DNA from: Limnohabitans sp. MMS-10A-192
GTDB lineage: Bacteria > Pseudomonadota > Gammaproteobacteria > Burkholderiales > Burkholderiaceae_C
Direction of reading: 5' to 3'
NCBI RefSeq assembly: GCF_003063335.1
Contig: NZ_NERX01000002.1
Location: 62,001-126,000 of the forward strand
Length of the DNA stretch: 64,000 nucleotides
A model generated the notes under the pieces. The model was not told the origin of the DNA. It saw only the letters and a program-made list of their open reading frames with translations, and did not search any database. Both the position numbers and the translations under genes were made by a program. Shown piece by piece: positions 37,827-46,538 of this stretch (positions are counted from its first letter, which is position 1; each line of letters starts with the position of its first letter).

Positions 37827-38246
37827 ATGAGCTCCCTTGAAATCCATGCCGATCAGCTCCAACAATCGCTTGCAGACCTGTTCGCCCCCTGGGTACAGGC
37901 CCTGAATTTGCGCGTCGAAAACCTTCAAGCCGATGGCGTGACCCTGCGCCTGCCTCAAAGCGATCAGCTCTCGCGTGTGGGCGGCATGCTGTGCGGCCAG
38001 GCCATGATGGCCGCTGCCGACACGGCCATGGTGCTGGCCCTGATTCGGCACTTTGGCGAGTTCCGCCCTTGCAGCACGGTGCAGCTGTCCAGCACCTTCA
38101 TGAAACCCCTGTCTGGGCAAGATGCACTGATCACCGCCCGGGTATTGCGGGCCGGCAAGGCCATGGCCTTTGGTGAAATCGACCTGGCCGGGGCCGACGA
38201 TGGCAAGAGCGTTTTCCGGGCCAGCACGACCTATGCCTTGATGTAA
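37827..38246 (+). CDS. PaaI-like hotdog-fold thioesterase
   Basis: 139 aa. A hotdog domain with the PaaI pattern SRVGGMLCGQAMMAAADTAMVLAL (helix after the GG) and STVQLSSTFMKPLSGQDALITARVLRAGKAMAFGEIDL. It probably hydrolyses an acyl-CoA thioester; the substrate is unknown. Divergent from the Bug receptor gene (59 bp between), and followed by a small membrane-protein gene. Confidence 0.85.
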   Translation: MSSLEIHADQLQQSLADLFAPWVQALNLRVENLQADGVTLRLPQSDQLSRVGGMLCGQAMMAAADTAMVLALIRHFGEFRPCSTVQLSSTFMKPLSGQDALITARVLRAGKAMAFGEIDLAGADDGKSVFRASTTYALM

Positions 38247-38302
38247 GGCAAGCGCTGGCCGGGCTTGGCTACAATACGAGCATTCTTGTTTTGAGGTAAC
38301 CC

Positions 38303-38437
38303 ATGTCCGCTCACAACGACGCACACACATCTGACGATCCCGTGGAAAACGTGGTCAAGCACATTCCCGTGATCATTCCGGCCGCTGGCGCTGTGCTGAT
38401 CTTCTTGCTGGCCTTCATTGCCGTCTTCATGGCCTGA
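38303..38437 (+). CDS. Small single-pass membrane protein (44 aa)
   Basis: A short gene with good signals: GAGGTAA four bases before the ATG and a TACAAT hexamer at 38270-38275 that could be its -10. The product has an acidic, His-rich N-terminus (MSAHNDAHTSDDPVENVVKH) and one hydrophobic helix (IPVIIPAAGAVLIFLLAFIAVFMA) running to the C-terminus. A terminator follows at 38482. Function unknown; it may be a subunit or regulator of a membrane complex. Confidence 0.7.
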   Translation: MSAHNDAHTSDDPVENVVKHIPVIIPAAGAVLIFLLAFIAVFMA

Positions 38438-38481
38438 GCTTCTCAGCCCTTGGGTGCAGGCCACGCGTCTGCTCCGCCAAC

Positions 38482-38519
38482 AACCCGCAACAGCTTTGGC
38501 TTTGCGGGTTTTGTTTTTT
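38482..38519 (+). terminator. Intrinsic terminator after the 44-aa membrane protein gene
   Basis: AACCCGCAA (38482-38490) pairs with TTGCGGGTT (38502-38510), then T-rich TTGTTTTTT. It ends the small-protein transcript before the pckG promoter region. Confidence 0.85.
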
Positions 38520-38735
38520 CTGCGCCCCTTGGCCAACGCCTTTGCCTGATCGCCCTTTGCCGCCTGAAAACAGACCGCCGCCAAGGCCTTGGCATAATGT
38601 CATGCATCTTTTGCATAGATTTAGACCGGTTTTCGGCCGAAATGACAGGCACGCAACGGCCAGCCTCCCTAAAATCGAGGCCCGCGGTTACCAAGCGGTT
38701 ACATGCCCGTGTGCCGCCACCACCCACGCCCTGAT

Positions 38736-38782
38736 TCGTTTTTTCAAAGCCCCTGCCCAGAGCCTTTGAAAAAACGATTTTT
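38736..38782 (+). promoter_or_regulatory. Long perfect hairpin in the pckG leader (possible attenuator)
   Basis: TCGTTTTTTCAAAG (38736-38749) and CTTTGAAAAAACGA (38764-38777) form a perfect 14-bp stem around a 14-nt loop, followed at once by five T (38778-38782). It lies 18 nt before the pckG ATG. It looks like an intrinsic terminator inside a leader, or a protein-binding inverted repeat. Confidence 0.6.
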
Positions 38783-38800
38783 AAACTTTGGAGCTTTCCC

Positions 38801-40666
38801 ATGAACTCACCCGTGATGCAGGGCCTGAACCTGAACACACCGGCTTACGTCAAAAACGCCAAGCTGATCGCCTGGGTCGCCGAAATGGCCGCCCTGTGCA
38901 AGCCCGCCAACATCTATTGGTGTGACGGCTCGCAAGAGGAATACGACCGCCTGTGCGCCGAGCTGGTCGAAGCGGGCACCTTCAAAAAGCTCAACCCCGC
39001 CAAGCGCCCCAACTCTTTCCTGGCCTGGACCGATCCTTCGGACGTGGCCCGCGTGGAAGACCGCACCTACATCTGCTCGGACAAGAAAGAAGACGCCGGC
39101 CCCACCAACAACTGGATGGAACCTGCGCAAATGCGCGCCACCCTGAACCCGCTGTTTGACGGTTGCATGGCCGGCCGCACCATGTACGTGGTGCCTTTCT
39201 CCATGGGCCCGCTGGGTTCGCACATCAGCCACATCGGCATCGAGCTGACCGACAGCGCCTACGTGGCCGTGAACCAAAAACTGATGACCCGCATGGGCAA
39301 GGCCGTGTACGACGTGTTGGGCAGCAACGGCGAGTTCGTGCCTTGCATGCACACCGTGGGCGCACCTTTGGCCGCTGGTCAAAAGGACAGCACCGTTTGG
39401 CCTTGCAACCCCACCACCAAGTACATCGTTCACTTCCCCACCACCCGCGAGATCTGGTCTTACGGCTCGGGCTACGGCGGCAACGCGCTGCTGGGCAAGA
39501 AGTGCTTTGCGCTGCGCATCGCCTCCAACATGGGCCGCGAGCAAGGCTGGTTGGCCGAGCACATGCTCATCTTGGGCGTGACCAGCCCCGAGGGCAAAAA
39601 GTACCACGTGGCCTCGGCGTTCCCGAGCGCCTGCGGCAAGACCAACTTCTCGATGCTGGTGCCTCCAGCAGCTTTCGAAGGCTGGAAAGTCACCACCATC
39701 GGTGACGACATAGCCTGGATCAAGCCCAACGCCGACGGCAAGATGTACGCCATCAACCCCGAAGCCGGATATTTTGGTGTGGCCCCTGGCACCAACATGA
39801 AGACCAACCCCAACTGCATGCTGAGCCTGCACAAGGACGTGATCTTCACCAACGTGGCCCTCACGGACGATGGCGACGTGTGGTGGGAAGGCATGGACAA
39901 GGACACCGGCAAGCTGCCCGATCACCTGATCGACTGGCAAGGCAATGACTGGACCCCCGCCATTGCCAAAGAAAAAGGCACCAAGGCCGCGCACCCCAAC
40001 GCCCGTTTCACCGTGGCCGCGATCAACAACCCCGCCTTGGACCCCGCTTGGGACGATCCCAAAGGCGTGGCGATCGACGCCTTCATGTTCGGCGGCCGCC
40101 GCTCGACCACCGTGCCACTCGTGACCGAAGCACGCAGCTGGACCGAAGGCGTGTACATGGCCGCGACCATGGGCTCGGAAACCACCGCCGCTGCCTTTGG
40201 CGCGCAAGGTGTGGTGCGTCGCGATCCTTTCGCCATGTTGCCTTTCTGCGGTTACAACATGAGCGACTACTTCCAGCACTGGCTGGACACCGGCGCCAAG
40301 GCCCAGGCCGCAGGCTTCAAGTTGCCCGCCATGTACTGCGTGAACTGGTTCCGCAAGGACGAGACCGGCTCTTTCGTGTGGCCCGGTTACGGCGACAATA
40401 TGCGCGTGCTCAAGTGGATGATCGACCGCATCGAAGGCAAGGCCCAAGGCGAGCAGACCATGTTCGGCGTGGCCCCCACATATGCCGAAATCAACTGGAA
40501 CGGCGTGAGCTTCTCGGCCGAACAGTTCAAGTCCGTCACCAGCATCGACAAGGCCGCTTGGCAAGCCGAATTCAAGCTGCACGACGAGCACTTTGCCCAA
40601 TTGGCTTTCCACCTGCCCCAAGCGCTGCTGGACACCAAGGCTGCTTTGCAAGCCCGTCTGGCTTAA
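38801..40666 (+). CDS. pckG: Phosphoenolpyruvate carboxykinase (GTP)
   Basis: 621 aa. Interconverts oxaloacetate and PEP with GTP/GDP, the gateway of gluconeogenesis. Family motifs: [29 protein letters not shown], the kinase-1a loop with reactive cysteine PSACGKTN (275-282, Cys278), GDDIAWI and [23 protein letters not shown]. Length is normal. GGAG lies 8 bases before the ATG at 38801. Monocistronic, with a leader hairpin upstream and a strong terminator downstream. Confidence 0.97.
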   Translation: MNSPVMQGLNLNTPAYVKNAKLIAWVAEMAALCKPANIYWCDGSQEEYDRLCAELVEAGTFKKLNPAKRPNSFLAWTDPSDVARVEDRTYICSDKKEDAGPTNNWMEPAQMRATLNPLFDGCMAGRTMYVVPFSMGPLGSHISHIGIELTDSAYVAVNQKLMTRMGKAVYDVLGSNGEFVPCMHTVGAPLAAGQKDSTVWPCNPTTKYIVHFPTTREIWSYGSGYGGNALLGKKCFALRIASNMGREQGWLAEHMLILGVTSPEGKKYHVASAFPSACGKTNFSMLVPPAAFEGWKVTTIGDDIAWIKPNADGKMYAINPEAGYFGVAPGTNMKTNPNCMLSLHKDVIFTNVALTDDGDVWWEGMDKDTGKLPDHLIDWQGNDWTPAIAKEKGTKAAHPNARFTVAAINNPALDPAWDDPKGVAIDAFMFGGRRSTTVPLVTEARSWTEGVYMAATMGSETTAAAFGAQGVVRRDPFAMLPFCGYNMSDYFQHWLDTGAKAQAAGFKLPAMYCVNWFRKDETGSFVWPGYGDNMRVLKWMIDRIEGKAQGEQTMFGVAPTYAEINWNGVSFSAEQFKSVTSIDKAAWQAEFKLHDEHFAQLAFHLPQALLDTKAALQARLA

Positions 40667-40706
40667 ACCCAACGGTCTGCGCCCCATCGGTGCCAGACTG
40701 TCCAAG

Positions 40707-40737
40707 CGCCCCGGCCACAAACCGGGGCGTTTTTTTT
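40707..40737 (+). terminator. Intrinsic terminator of pckG
   Basis: CGCCCCGG-CCACAAA-CCGGGGCG followed by eight T. Perfect 8-bp GC-rich stem 40 bp after the pckG stop. Confidence 0.93.
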
Positions 40738-40758
40738 GCCCGGCACAATCGCTGGCAT

Positions 40759-41682
40759 ATGTCATTTTTGAAAACCCCTGAATCCCGCCACCGTTTGGCC
40801 CTGTGGCTGCTCTGGTTCACGCCGGCCATGTGGTCGGTCAATTACATCGTGGCGCGCACCGCGCCCGGCGTGGTGCAACCCCATGTGCTGGCCCTGGGCC
40901 GTTGGGGGCTGGCCGGGCTGGTGCTGGCCTTTGTGGCCCGCAGCGAACTGTGGTGCCAACGCCAAAACACCCTGAAAGTGGCATGGCAGTACCTGGTGCT
41001 GGGCGCCTTGGGCATGCTCATTTGCGGCGCCTGGGTTTACCGAGGGGCGCAGACCACCTCGGCCATCAACATCGCCCTGATCTACGCCGCCTCACCCGTG
41101 CTGATCACCGTGGGCGCGGTCTTGTGGCTGGGCGAGCGCTTTTCGTGGCGGCAAGCCGCTGGGGTGCTGATCGCCATGGCGGGGGTCTTCCATGTGGTGG
41201 TCAAAGGCCAATGGTTGTCGCTCGGTCAGGTGCAGTGGGTGGCGGGCGATGGCTGGATCGTGCTGTGCATGACGGCCTGGGCCGCATATGCGCTGTTGCT
41301 CAAGAAATGGCCCAGCCCACTGGGCGCCACGGCCCGTCTGGCCACCACGGCTTGGGGCGGCTCGCTGGTCTTGCTGCCTTTTGCCGTGGCCGAATGGTGG
41401 TCGGCCGACCGGCCCGCCTGGTCCGCCACCGCCACTGGGCTGGTGCTGGCTGCAGCCGTGGTGCCGGGCATCGGCGCTTACTGGGCTTATGGTTTTTGCC
41501 AGAAAGTGCTCGGTGCCAGCCGCGTGGCCGCCAGCCTCTACCTGGGGCCTTTGTATGGCGGCTTGACCGCATGGGCCGTGCTGGGCGAACCGATGGGTTG
41601 GCACCACATCCTGGGCGCAGGCCTGATCTTGCCGGGCATTTACCTGGCCTCCAGGTCCGCGCCTGAGACGACCGAACCCTGA
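40759..41682 (+). CDS. EamA/DMT family transporter
   Basis: 307 aa with about ten hydrophobic segments in two EamA repeats (first ALWLLWFTPAMWSVNYIVART to about residue 150, second from about 165). Drug/metabolite superfamily exporter; substrate not predictable. The ATG at 40759 is used; a longer frame upstream only overlaps pckG. It follows the pckG terminator, so it has its own promoter. Confidence 0.9.
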   Translation: MSFLKTPESRHRLALWLLWFTPAMWSVNYIVARTAPGVVQPHVLALGRWGLAGLVLAFVARSELWCQRQNTLKVAWQYLVLGALGMLICGAWVYRGAQTTSAINIALIYAASPVLITVGAVLWLGERFSWRQAAGVLIAMAGVFHVVVKGQWLSLGQVQWVAGDGWIVLCMTAWAAYALLLKKWPSPLGATARLATTAWGGSLVLLPFAVAEWWSADRPAWSATATGLVLAAAVVPGIGAYWAYGFCQKVLGASRVAASLYLGPLYGGLTAWAVLGEPMGWHHILGAGLILPGIYLASRSAPETTEP

Positions 41683-41698
41683 AACCGCAAGCCCCATG

Positions 41699-41722
41699 AA
41701 AAAAGCCTCCCGAAGGAGGCTC
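41699..41722 (-). terminator. Terminator of the 157-aa membrane protein gene
   Basis: On the minus strand GCCTCC-TTCG-GGAGGC followed by six T, with a stable UUCG loop, 23 bp after the minus-strand gene. The stem may also end transcription of the convergent EamA gene. Confidence 0.88.
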
Positions 41723-41745
41723 GAATGGACCCGCCTGTCGGCAGA

Positions 41746-42219
41746 TCAGATGTAGTACAGGCGGCTTGCCACCATGCGGGCCACGCGGCGGCTCATCAGC
41801 GCGTGCACATCCTTGGCAGGCGCGCTGTCGTCATCGGCGCGGTCCATGGCGGTTTGCAGGTCGCGCATCATGCGGGTGTCGTTCTGGGCCATGGCCCACA
41901 GACGCTGGTCAGCGCGGCGGCGCGCCACATGGGCCGACCAGCCGTCCAAATTGGCCATTGTTTTTTGGGCCAGCATGCGGGTCACGCCGCGCAAGGCCCC
42001 AATGGCCAGCACCGCCACGGCCCACAGGGCCAACCAGGAAGCGATGACATGGGTTTCCGCCCAGTCGTCGATCATTTGGTCGGTCATGACGACCAAGGCC
42101 GCGACCCCGGCGGCCAGCAACAAAGTGGCCAAGGCCTTGGCAGAAGTGGCGGGTGCCACCGCTTGGGCAGAGGCTGCGGGCACTTGGCCCAAGACAGATT
42201 TCGAAACAGTTGTGTCCAT
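41746..42219 (-). CDS. Small membrane protein of unknown function (157 aa)
   Basis: Ala-rich N-terminus (1-26), two predicted transmembrane helices (about 28-46, ALATLLLAAGVAALVVM; about 58-78, VIASWLALWAVAVLAIGAL) and a basic, helical cytoplasmic tail rich in Arg and Asp. No family recognised. It is transcribed divergently from a LysR-type regulator, a common arrangement for a regulator and its target, but nothing else supports that link. A terminator follows it. Confidence 0.6.
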   Translation of the reverse strand: MDTTVSKSVLGQVPAASAQAVAPATSAKALATLLLAAGVAALVVMTDQMIDDWAETHVIASWLALWAVAVLAIGALRGVTRMLAQKTMANLDGWSAHVARRRADQRLWAMAQNDTRMMRDLQTAMDRADDDSAPAKDVHALMSRRVARMVASRLYYI

Positions 42220-42380
42220 TTTGTATTCCCTTCAAAAGGGTTTTGTATGTGTTTGCAAAGCAAAGAGATCAAAACCTTGGATCGAATATTAGGGTTAATA
42301 CGGGTATTGTTCAACTTTATATTCATGATGTGTATCATTCACATTGGTGATGAGTTGAGCCATCGACCCCTGACCGCCCC
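42220..42380. promoter_or_regulatory. AT-rich divergent promoter region upstream of the LysR gene
   Basis: This 160-bp gap is visibly richer in A/T than its surroundings and contains TATTA-GGG-TTAATA near 42290 and the imperfect dyad ATGATGTGTATCAT near 42325. It should hold both promoters and possibly the LysR binding site. No hexamers are assigned. Confidence 0.4.
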
Positions 42381-43358
42381 ATGAACACCCCCATTCCCGC
42401 CTCCTTTCGCACCCTGGACCTGAACCTGCTTCGGGTCTTTGACGAGGTCATGGCCGAACGCAGCCTGACCCGGGCGGCGCGCAACCTGTCGCTCACGCAG
42501 CCTGCGGTCAGCAACGCGCTGCGCCGCCTGCGCGATGCGCTGGACGACGAGCTGGTGCGCCGCCACGGCCACGGGATCGAGCCCACGCCCCGCGCTTTGG
42601 CCCTGTGGCCCAGCGTGCGCGAGGCCTTGCGCCAATTGCAAGCGGCCATCGTGCCCAGCCTGTTTGTGCCCGCCCAGGCCAGCAGCACTTTTGTGCTGGC
42701 CATGGCCGATGCCACGGCCGCCGAACTCATGGGCGGCCTGGCCAGGCGGCTGGAGAGCGACGCACCGGGCGTCTCGCTGCGCGTGGTGCCGCTGACCACA
42801 CGCGACCCGCGCCGCCTGCTCAGCGATGGCGCGGCCGACATGGCCTTGGGCTACTTTCCCGCGGTGTTGACCGACTTGACCGCACGCGCCCAAGCCGGTG
42901 AGGCCGTCACTTTTGAACACCAGCGCTTGTACGCCGGTGAATACGTCTGCGTGATGCGCAAAGGCCACCCGATGGCCGACCTGCCCTTGAGCACCGAAAG
43001 CTACTGCGCCGCACGGCATCTGCTGGTGAGCTTTTCCGGCAGGCCCTATGGCTTTGTGGATGAGGCCCTGGCCTCCATCGGCCAGCAGCGGCGCATCGTG
43101 GTCACCGTCAACCAGTTTTTCACCGCCGGGCAAGTCGTGGTCAACTCCGATTTGCTCACCGTGCTGCCCCGCCACTTTGTGCCCACCACCGGCATGGCCG
43201 ACCAACTGGTGCTGCGCGAGCTGCCCTTTGACGTGCCGCCGGTGCACGTCGAAGCGCTGTGGCACCGCCGCCTGCAGCACGACAGCGCCCACCAATGGCT
43301 GCGCAGCCAGTTGCTGCAAGTGGCACAACAAGCCTTCATGCCCGAGAGCACCCCATGA
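42381..43358 (+). CDS. LysR-family transcriptional regulator
   Basis: 325 aa. N-terminal winged helix-turn-helix (about 11-70: LDLNLLRVFDEVMAERSLTRAARNLSLTQPAVSNALRRLRD) and a C-terminal periplasmic-binding-like effector domain (about 100-310). Sequence style resembles NodD/SyrM-like LysR members. The effector is unknown. The stop overlaps the start of the metallophosphoesterase gene (ATGA), so the two are co-translated. Confidence 0.93.
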   Translation: MNTPIPASFRTLDLNLLRVFDEVMAERSLTRAARNLSLTQPAVSNALRRLRDALDDELVRRHGHGIEPTPRALALWPSVREALRQLQAAIVPSLFVPAQASSTFVLAMADATAAELMGGLARRLESDAPGVSLRVVPLTTRDPRRLLSDGAADMALGYFPAVLTDLTARAQAGEAVTFEHQRLYAGEYVCVMRKGHPMADLPLSTESYCAARHLLVSFSGRPYGFVDEALASIGQQRRIVVTVNQFFTAGQVVVNSDLLTVLPRHFVPTTGMADQLVLRELPFDVPPVHVEALWHRRLQHDSAHQWLRSQLLQVAQQAFMPESTP

Positions 43359-44215
43359 ACATTCAGCTTCTGTCGGACCTGCACCTGGAAAGCAACCCCG
43401 GTTTCATGCCCACGCCCGCCCCCGGTGCCGATGTGCTGGTGTTGGCCGGTGACATCGGTTCCTACCAAAACAACTCGGCGCTGAGCGCCTCGGGCGATGC
43501 CGACTTTGGCCTGGGCCGCTTCTCGCCGCAAAACGGCTGGCCCACGCCGGTGCTGTTTGTGCCCGGCAACCACGAGTACGACGGCATGGACTTTGACGAA
43601 GCGCATCAGCGCCTGCAAGAGACCTGCGCCCGCTTGGGCATCACCTGGCTGGAGCGCGAAGTGGTGCAACTCGGTGGGGTGCGTTTTGTCGGCACCACGC
43701 TGTGGTCCGACTTTGACGCGCTCGGCCCCTTGGCGGGCAAGCCTTTGCCCGAGAAAATCCCGGCGCACTTCAGCCACCCCAACAGCCAGTACACCCGCCA
43801 GCTGAAAGCACGCGACAAGGCTTTTCGGGCCGCCAACTATTACTTGCGCAAAACCGGCACCACGCGGACGAACGCGCCTTGGCTGGCCGAGGGCATGCGC
43901 GAACATGCCCTGCTGTGCCAGGACTGGTTGAGCGCGGCCTTGGATGCCCCATTTGACGGCCCCACCGTGGTCGTGACGCACTTTGCCCCCAGCCTGCGCA
44001 GCGCCGACCCGCGCTATGGCGAGACACCGGGCACGGCCGGGTTTTGCAACGCGCTCGATGCCCTGCTGCCCCAAGCGCAGCTTTGGCTGCACGGCCATTT
44101 GCATTGCCCGAGCGACTATGCGGTGGACGGCTGCCGTGTGGTGGCCAACCCCTTGGGCTATGCGCACAAAGGCGAACAGCTTCGGTTCAAGGCACAGCAG
44201 CTGATCGCCGTTTGA
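43355..44215 (+). CDS. Metallophosphoesterase
   Basis: 286 aa with calcineurin-like motifs in order: SDLHLESNPGF (near residue 7), VLAGDIGSYQN, GNHEYDGMDF, a VVVTHFAPSLRS block and a GHLHCP metal-binding end. Binds two metal ions; substrate unknown. Co-translated with the upstream LysR gene. The frame extends upstream into LysR, but the ATG at 43355 fits the family N-terminus. Confidence 0.9.
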   Translation: MNIQLLSDLHLESNPGFMPTPAPGADVLVLAGDIGSYQNNSALSASGDADFGLGRFSPQNGWPTPVLFVPGNHEYDGMDFDEAHQRLQETCARLGITWLEREVVQLGGVRFVGTTLWSDFDALGPLAGKPLPEKIPAHFSHPNSQYTRQLKARDKAFRAANYYLRKTGTTRTNAPWLAEGMREHALLCQDWLSAALDAPFDGPTVVVTHFAPSLRSADPRYGETPGTAGFCNALDALLPQAQLWLHGHLHCPSDYAVDGCRVVANPLGYAHKGEQLRFKAQQLIAV

Positions 44216-44259
44216 ACGGTGCGCTGGCCAACCTTGAGGCACCTGGCCAACGGATTTTC

Positions 44260-44273
44260 TTGACTTGCATCAA
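44260..44273 (+). promoter_or_regulatory. FNR/Anr-type binding site upstream of the usp gene
   Basis: TTGAC-TTGC-ATCAA matches the FNR consensus TTGAT-N4-ATCAA at 9 of 10 positions. Its centre (44266.5) is 41.5 bp before a start at about 44308, with TAAGCT at 44296-44301 as the -10, the geometry of a class II activated promoter. Confidence 0.65.
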
Positions 44274-44329
44274 TAGCGTGGTGAGGACGCCGGCTTAAGC
44301 TGGAAGCCTCACCAATCAAGGAGCACACC

Positions 44330-44752
44330 ATGAAAATTTTGTTGGCCGTTGACGGCAGCGACTACACGAAAAAAATGCTGGCCTATCTGGCCACGCACGA
44401 TGAACTGTTCAGCGCATCGAACAAGTACACCCTCATCACCGTGCAGCCCCAATTGCCGCCACGCGCACGCTCGGCGGTGGGCAAAGAAGTGGTCGAGACC
44501 TACCAACGCGAAGAAGCAGAAAAAGTGCTGGCCCCGGTCTCCACCTTTTTGACACGCCACGGCATCGAAGCCAAAAGCATCACCAAAGTCGGTCACGCTG
44601 GGGAGATCATCTCGAAGACCGCCGACAGCGGCAAATTCGACATGGTGGTCATGGGCTCGCACGGCCACGGCACGCTGGGCAACCTGGTCATGGGCTCGGT
44701 CGCCACGCAGGTGCTGGCGCACTGCAAAGTGCCGGTGCTGCTGGTGCGCTGA
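44330..44752 (+). CDS. Universal stress protein (UspA family)
   Basis: 140 aa single Usp domain: MKILLAVDGSDYTKKML at the start and the nucleotide-binding end MVVMGSHGHGTLGNLVMGSVATQVL, then CKVPVLLVR. ATP-binding type. The gene has an AAGGAG site upstream of the ATG and an FNR-like box suggesting induction under low oxygen. Monocistronic; followed by a repeat array. Confidence 0.93.
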   Translation: MKILLAVDGSDYTKKMLAYLATHDELFSASNKYTLITVQPQLPPRARSAVGKEVVETYQREEAEKVLAPVSTFLTRHGIEAKSITKVGHAGEIISKTADSGKFDMVVMGSHGHGTLGNLVMGSVATQVLAHCKVPVLLVR

Positions 44753-44766
44753 AGTCGGGCAAGTCA

Positions 44767-44885
44767 TGGATCCCGGATCAAGTCCGGGATGACATGCAGG
44801 GTGTCCGGGATGACGTGCAGGTTATCCGCTATGACGTGCAGGGTGTCCGGGACGACATGCAAAGAATCCGGCGTAACGCGCCAAA
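44767..44885. repeat. Palindromic repeat followed by five 21-bp-period units
   Basis: The palindrome TGGATCCCGGATCAAG..CCGGGATGACA (from 44767) leads into units starting at 44782, 44803, 44824, 44845 and 44866, all exactly 21 bp apart, with core (G/A)TCCGGGATGACRTGCAGG. This is the same organisation as at 27846-27944. It occupies the usp/phoD gap. Confidence 0.85.
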
Positions 44886-44897
44886 GGCGTAAAGCGT

Positions 44898-46511
44898 TCA
44901 AGCTTTCTGAACGCCCGCCACACCCGCCTGGATCTGGAATTGCGCCTGGGTCTTGAGCACCCCGTCGGCTTTGGCCGGGTTGGGTGTGGTCCTGAACTGG
45001 GCGCTGATGCCTTGCGGCTTCACGTCCAGCAGGGTGTAGCCCCGTTCATCCGAGCGCGCATGCAGGATGTCGGGGTTGCTGTCCCGGATCTGCGCCAGCA
45101 ACTTTTCGCCCAAGCCCCGTGAAGTGATCGAGGTGGTCACCAGTTCGCTGGCCACAATCGGCGAGCGCTCGTCATTGGACTGCACACGCAGTTGCGCGGC
45201 CACGTTCATGTGCACATCGCCGCCCAGCAGCACCACGTCTTTGAGGCCGGCTTGCGCCACGCTGCCCAGCAAGCGGGCACGCGCCTGCGGATAACCATCC
45301 CAACCATCGGTGAAAGCGCTGCGCCCCAGCGGGGTGTTGAGGCCACTGGAACTCATCTGGGTGGACTGGGCCACCAGCTTCCAGCGCTTGTTGCTGCGGG
45401 TGAGGCCGTCGGTGAACCATTGTTCTTGCGCCGCACCCAGCATGGTGCGCGAGGTGTCGGCCAGCGCATCGCAGCCCACCACCACACGGCCACCGCCGCG
45501 CATCGGGTCGGGGCAGGCTTGGTGGTCGCGGTACTGGCGGCAGTCCAGTGTCCACAGGTCGGCCAAGCGTCCCCAGGCCATGCGGTCGTGGATGCGCATC
45601 TGGCTGGCGTTGTTCGCATCGGGCCCCAGACGCACCGGCATGTGTTCAAAGTAGGCCTGGTAGGCGGCCGCACGGCGGCGCAAAAACACCTGCGGGTCGG
45701 TGTAGTTGCGGTCCAGGTCGTTGGCGTAGTCGTTCACCACTTCGTGGTCGTCCCAGGTCATCACCCAGGGGTGCGCGGCATGGCAGGCGCGCAAGTCCGC
45801 ATCGCCCTTGTACTGCGCATGGCGTTCGCGGTATTCGTCCAGCTGCTTGGGCACACCGCCTTCGTGCTTGCGCAACATGTACTGCGGGTTGGTGCTTTCG
45901 TAGATGTAGTCGCCCACAAACAGCACCAAGTCCAGATCGCGCTGGGCCATTTCGCGGTGTGCCACAAAGTAGCCCTGCTCAAAATGCTGGCAAGAAGCCA
46001 AAGCGATGCGCAAGCGGTCCACCGCGTCGTTCACGCCCGGGCTGGTGCGGGTGTGGCCCACCGGGCTGGTGGCGCTGCCGCACACAAAGCGGTACCAATA
46101 ATGGCGCCCGGCTTGCAGACCATTGGCGACCACATGCACGCTGTGCCCACGGCCGGCATCGGTCTGCACACGCCACTGGCGCAGCGGTTGGCGCAAGGCG
46201 GCATCGGCAAACAGCTCGCACACCACACCGACCGACTGGCCCATCTGCGCCGCATCGGCCTCAGTGATGCGCAAGCGCGTCCAAAGCACCACGCTGTCGG
46301 GCTGGGGCTGACCACTGGCCACACCCAGGCTGAAAGGATCGACCTGCCAGCGCGGGCCTTGCGCGGCTTCGGCCGAACTGCCCACAGCCTGCGCTTGGGC
46401 ACAAGCGCCCAGCCAAGGCGTCATGGCCGCCGCCAAGGCCAAGCGATGCCAGTCGCGGCGGTTCAAAGGGCCCGCTGGCAGCGCGGCCATGTGTTTTTCA
46501 AATGCGTTCAT
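44898..46511 (-). CDS. PhoD-like alkaline phosphatase
   Basis: 537 aa secreted phosphomonoesterase or diesterase of the PhoD family. A twin-arginine signal (NRRDWHRLALAAAMTPWLGAC) ends in LGAC, a possible lipobox, so it may be a Tat-exported lipoprotein. PhoD motifs: PFSLGVASGQPQPDSVVLWTRL, LFVGDYIYE, TWDDHEVVNDYANDL and LLGGDVHMNVAAQL. It releases phosphate from organic esters outside the cytoplasm. Starts 27 bp after the alpha/beta hydrolase gene on the same strand. Confidence 0.93.
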   Translation of the reverse strand: MNAFEKHMAALPAGPLNRRDWHRLALAAAMTPWLGACAQAQAVGSSAEAAQGPRWQVDPFSLGVASGQPQPDSVVLWTRLRITEADAAQMGQSVGVVCELFADAALRQPLRQWRVQTDAGRGHSVHVVANGLQAGRHYWYRFVCGSATSPVGHTRTSPGVNDAVDRLRIALASCQHFEQGYFVAHREMAQRDLDLVLFVGDYIYESTNPQYMLRKHEGGVPKQLDEYRERHAQYKGDADLRACHAAHPWVMTWDDHEVVNDYANDLDRNYTDPQVFLRRRAAAYQAYFEHMPVRLGPDANNASQMRIHDRMAWGRLADLWTLDCRQYRDHQACPDPMRGGGRVVVGCDALADTSRTMLGAAQEQWFTDGLTRSNKRWKLVAQSTQMSSSGLNTPLGRSAFTDGWDGYPQARARLLGSVAQAGLKDVVLLGGDVHMNVAAQLRVQSNDERSPIVASELVTTSITSRGLGEKLLAQIRDSNPDILHARSDERGYTLLDVKPQGISAQFRTTPNPAKADGVLKTQAQFQIQAGVAGVQKA

Positions 46512-46538
46512 TGTTTTCTCGCTCCCTGCGTCCTACGT

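Noticed and set aside
38807-40765. 652-aa open frame antisense to pckG
   Set aside because: Mirror of strongly biased pckG codons; no recognisable domain.
44767-44885. CRISPR array
   Set aside because: Same as above: 21-bp tandem units without spacers.
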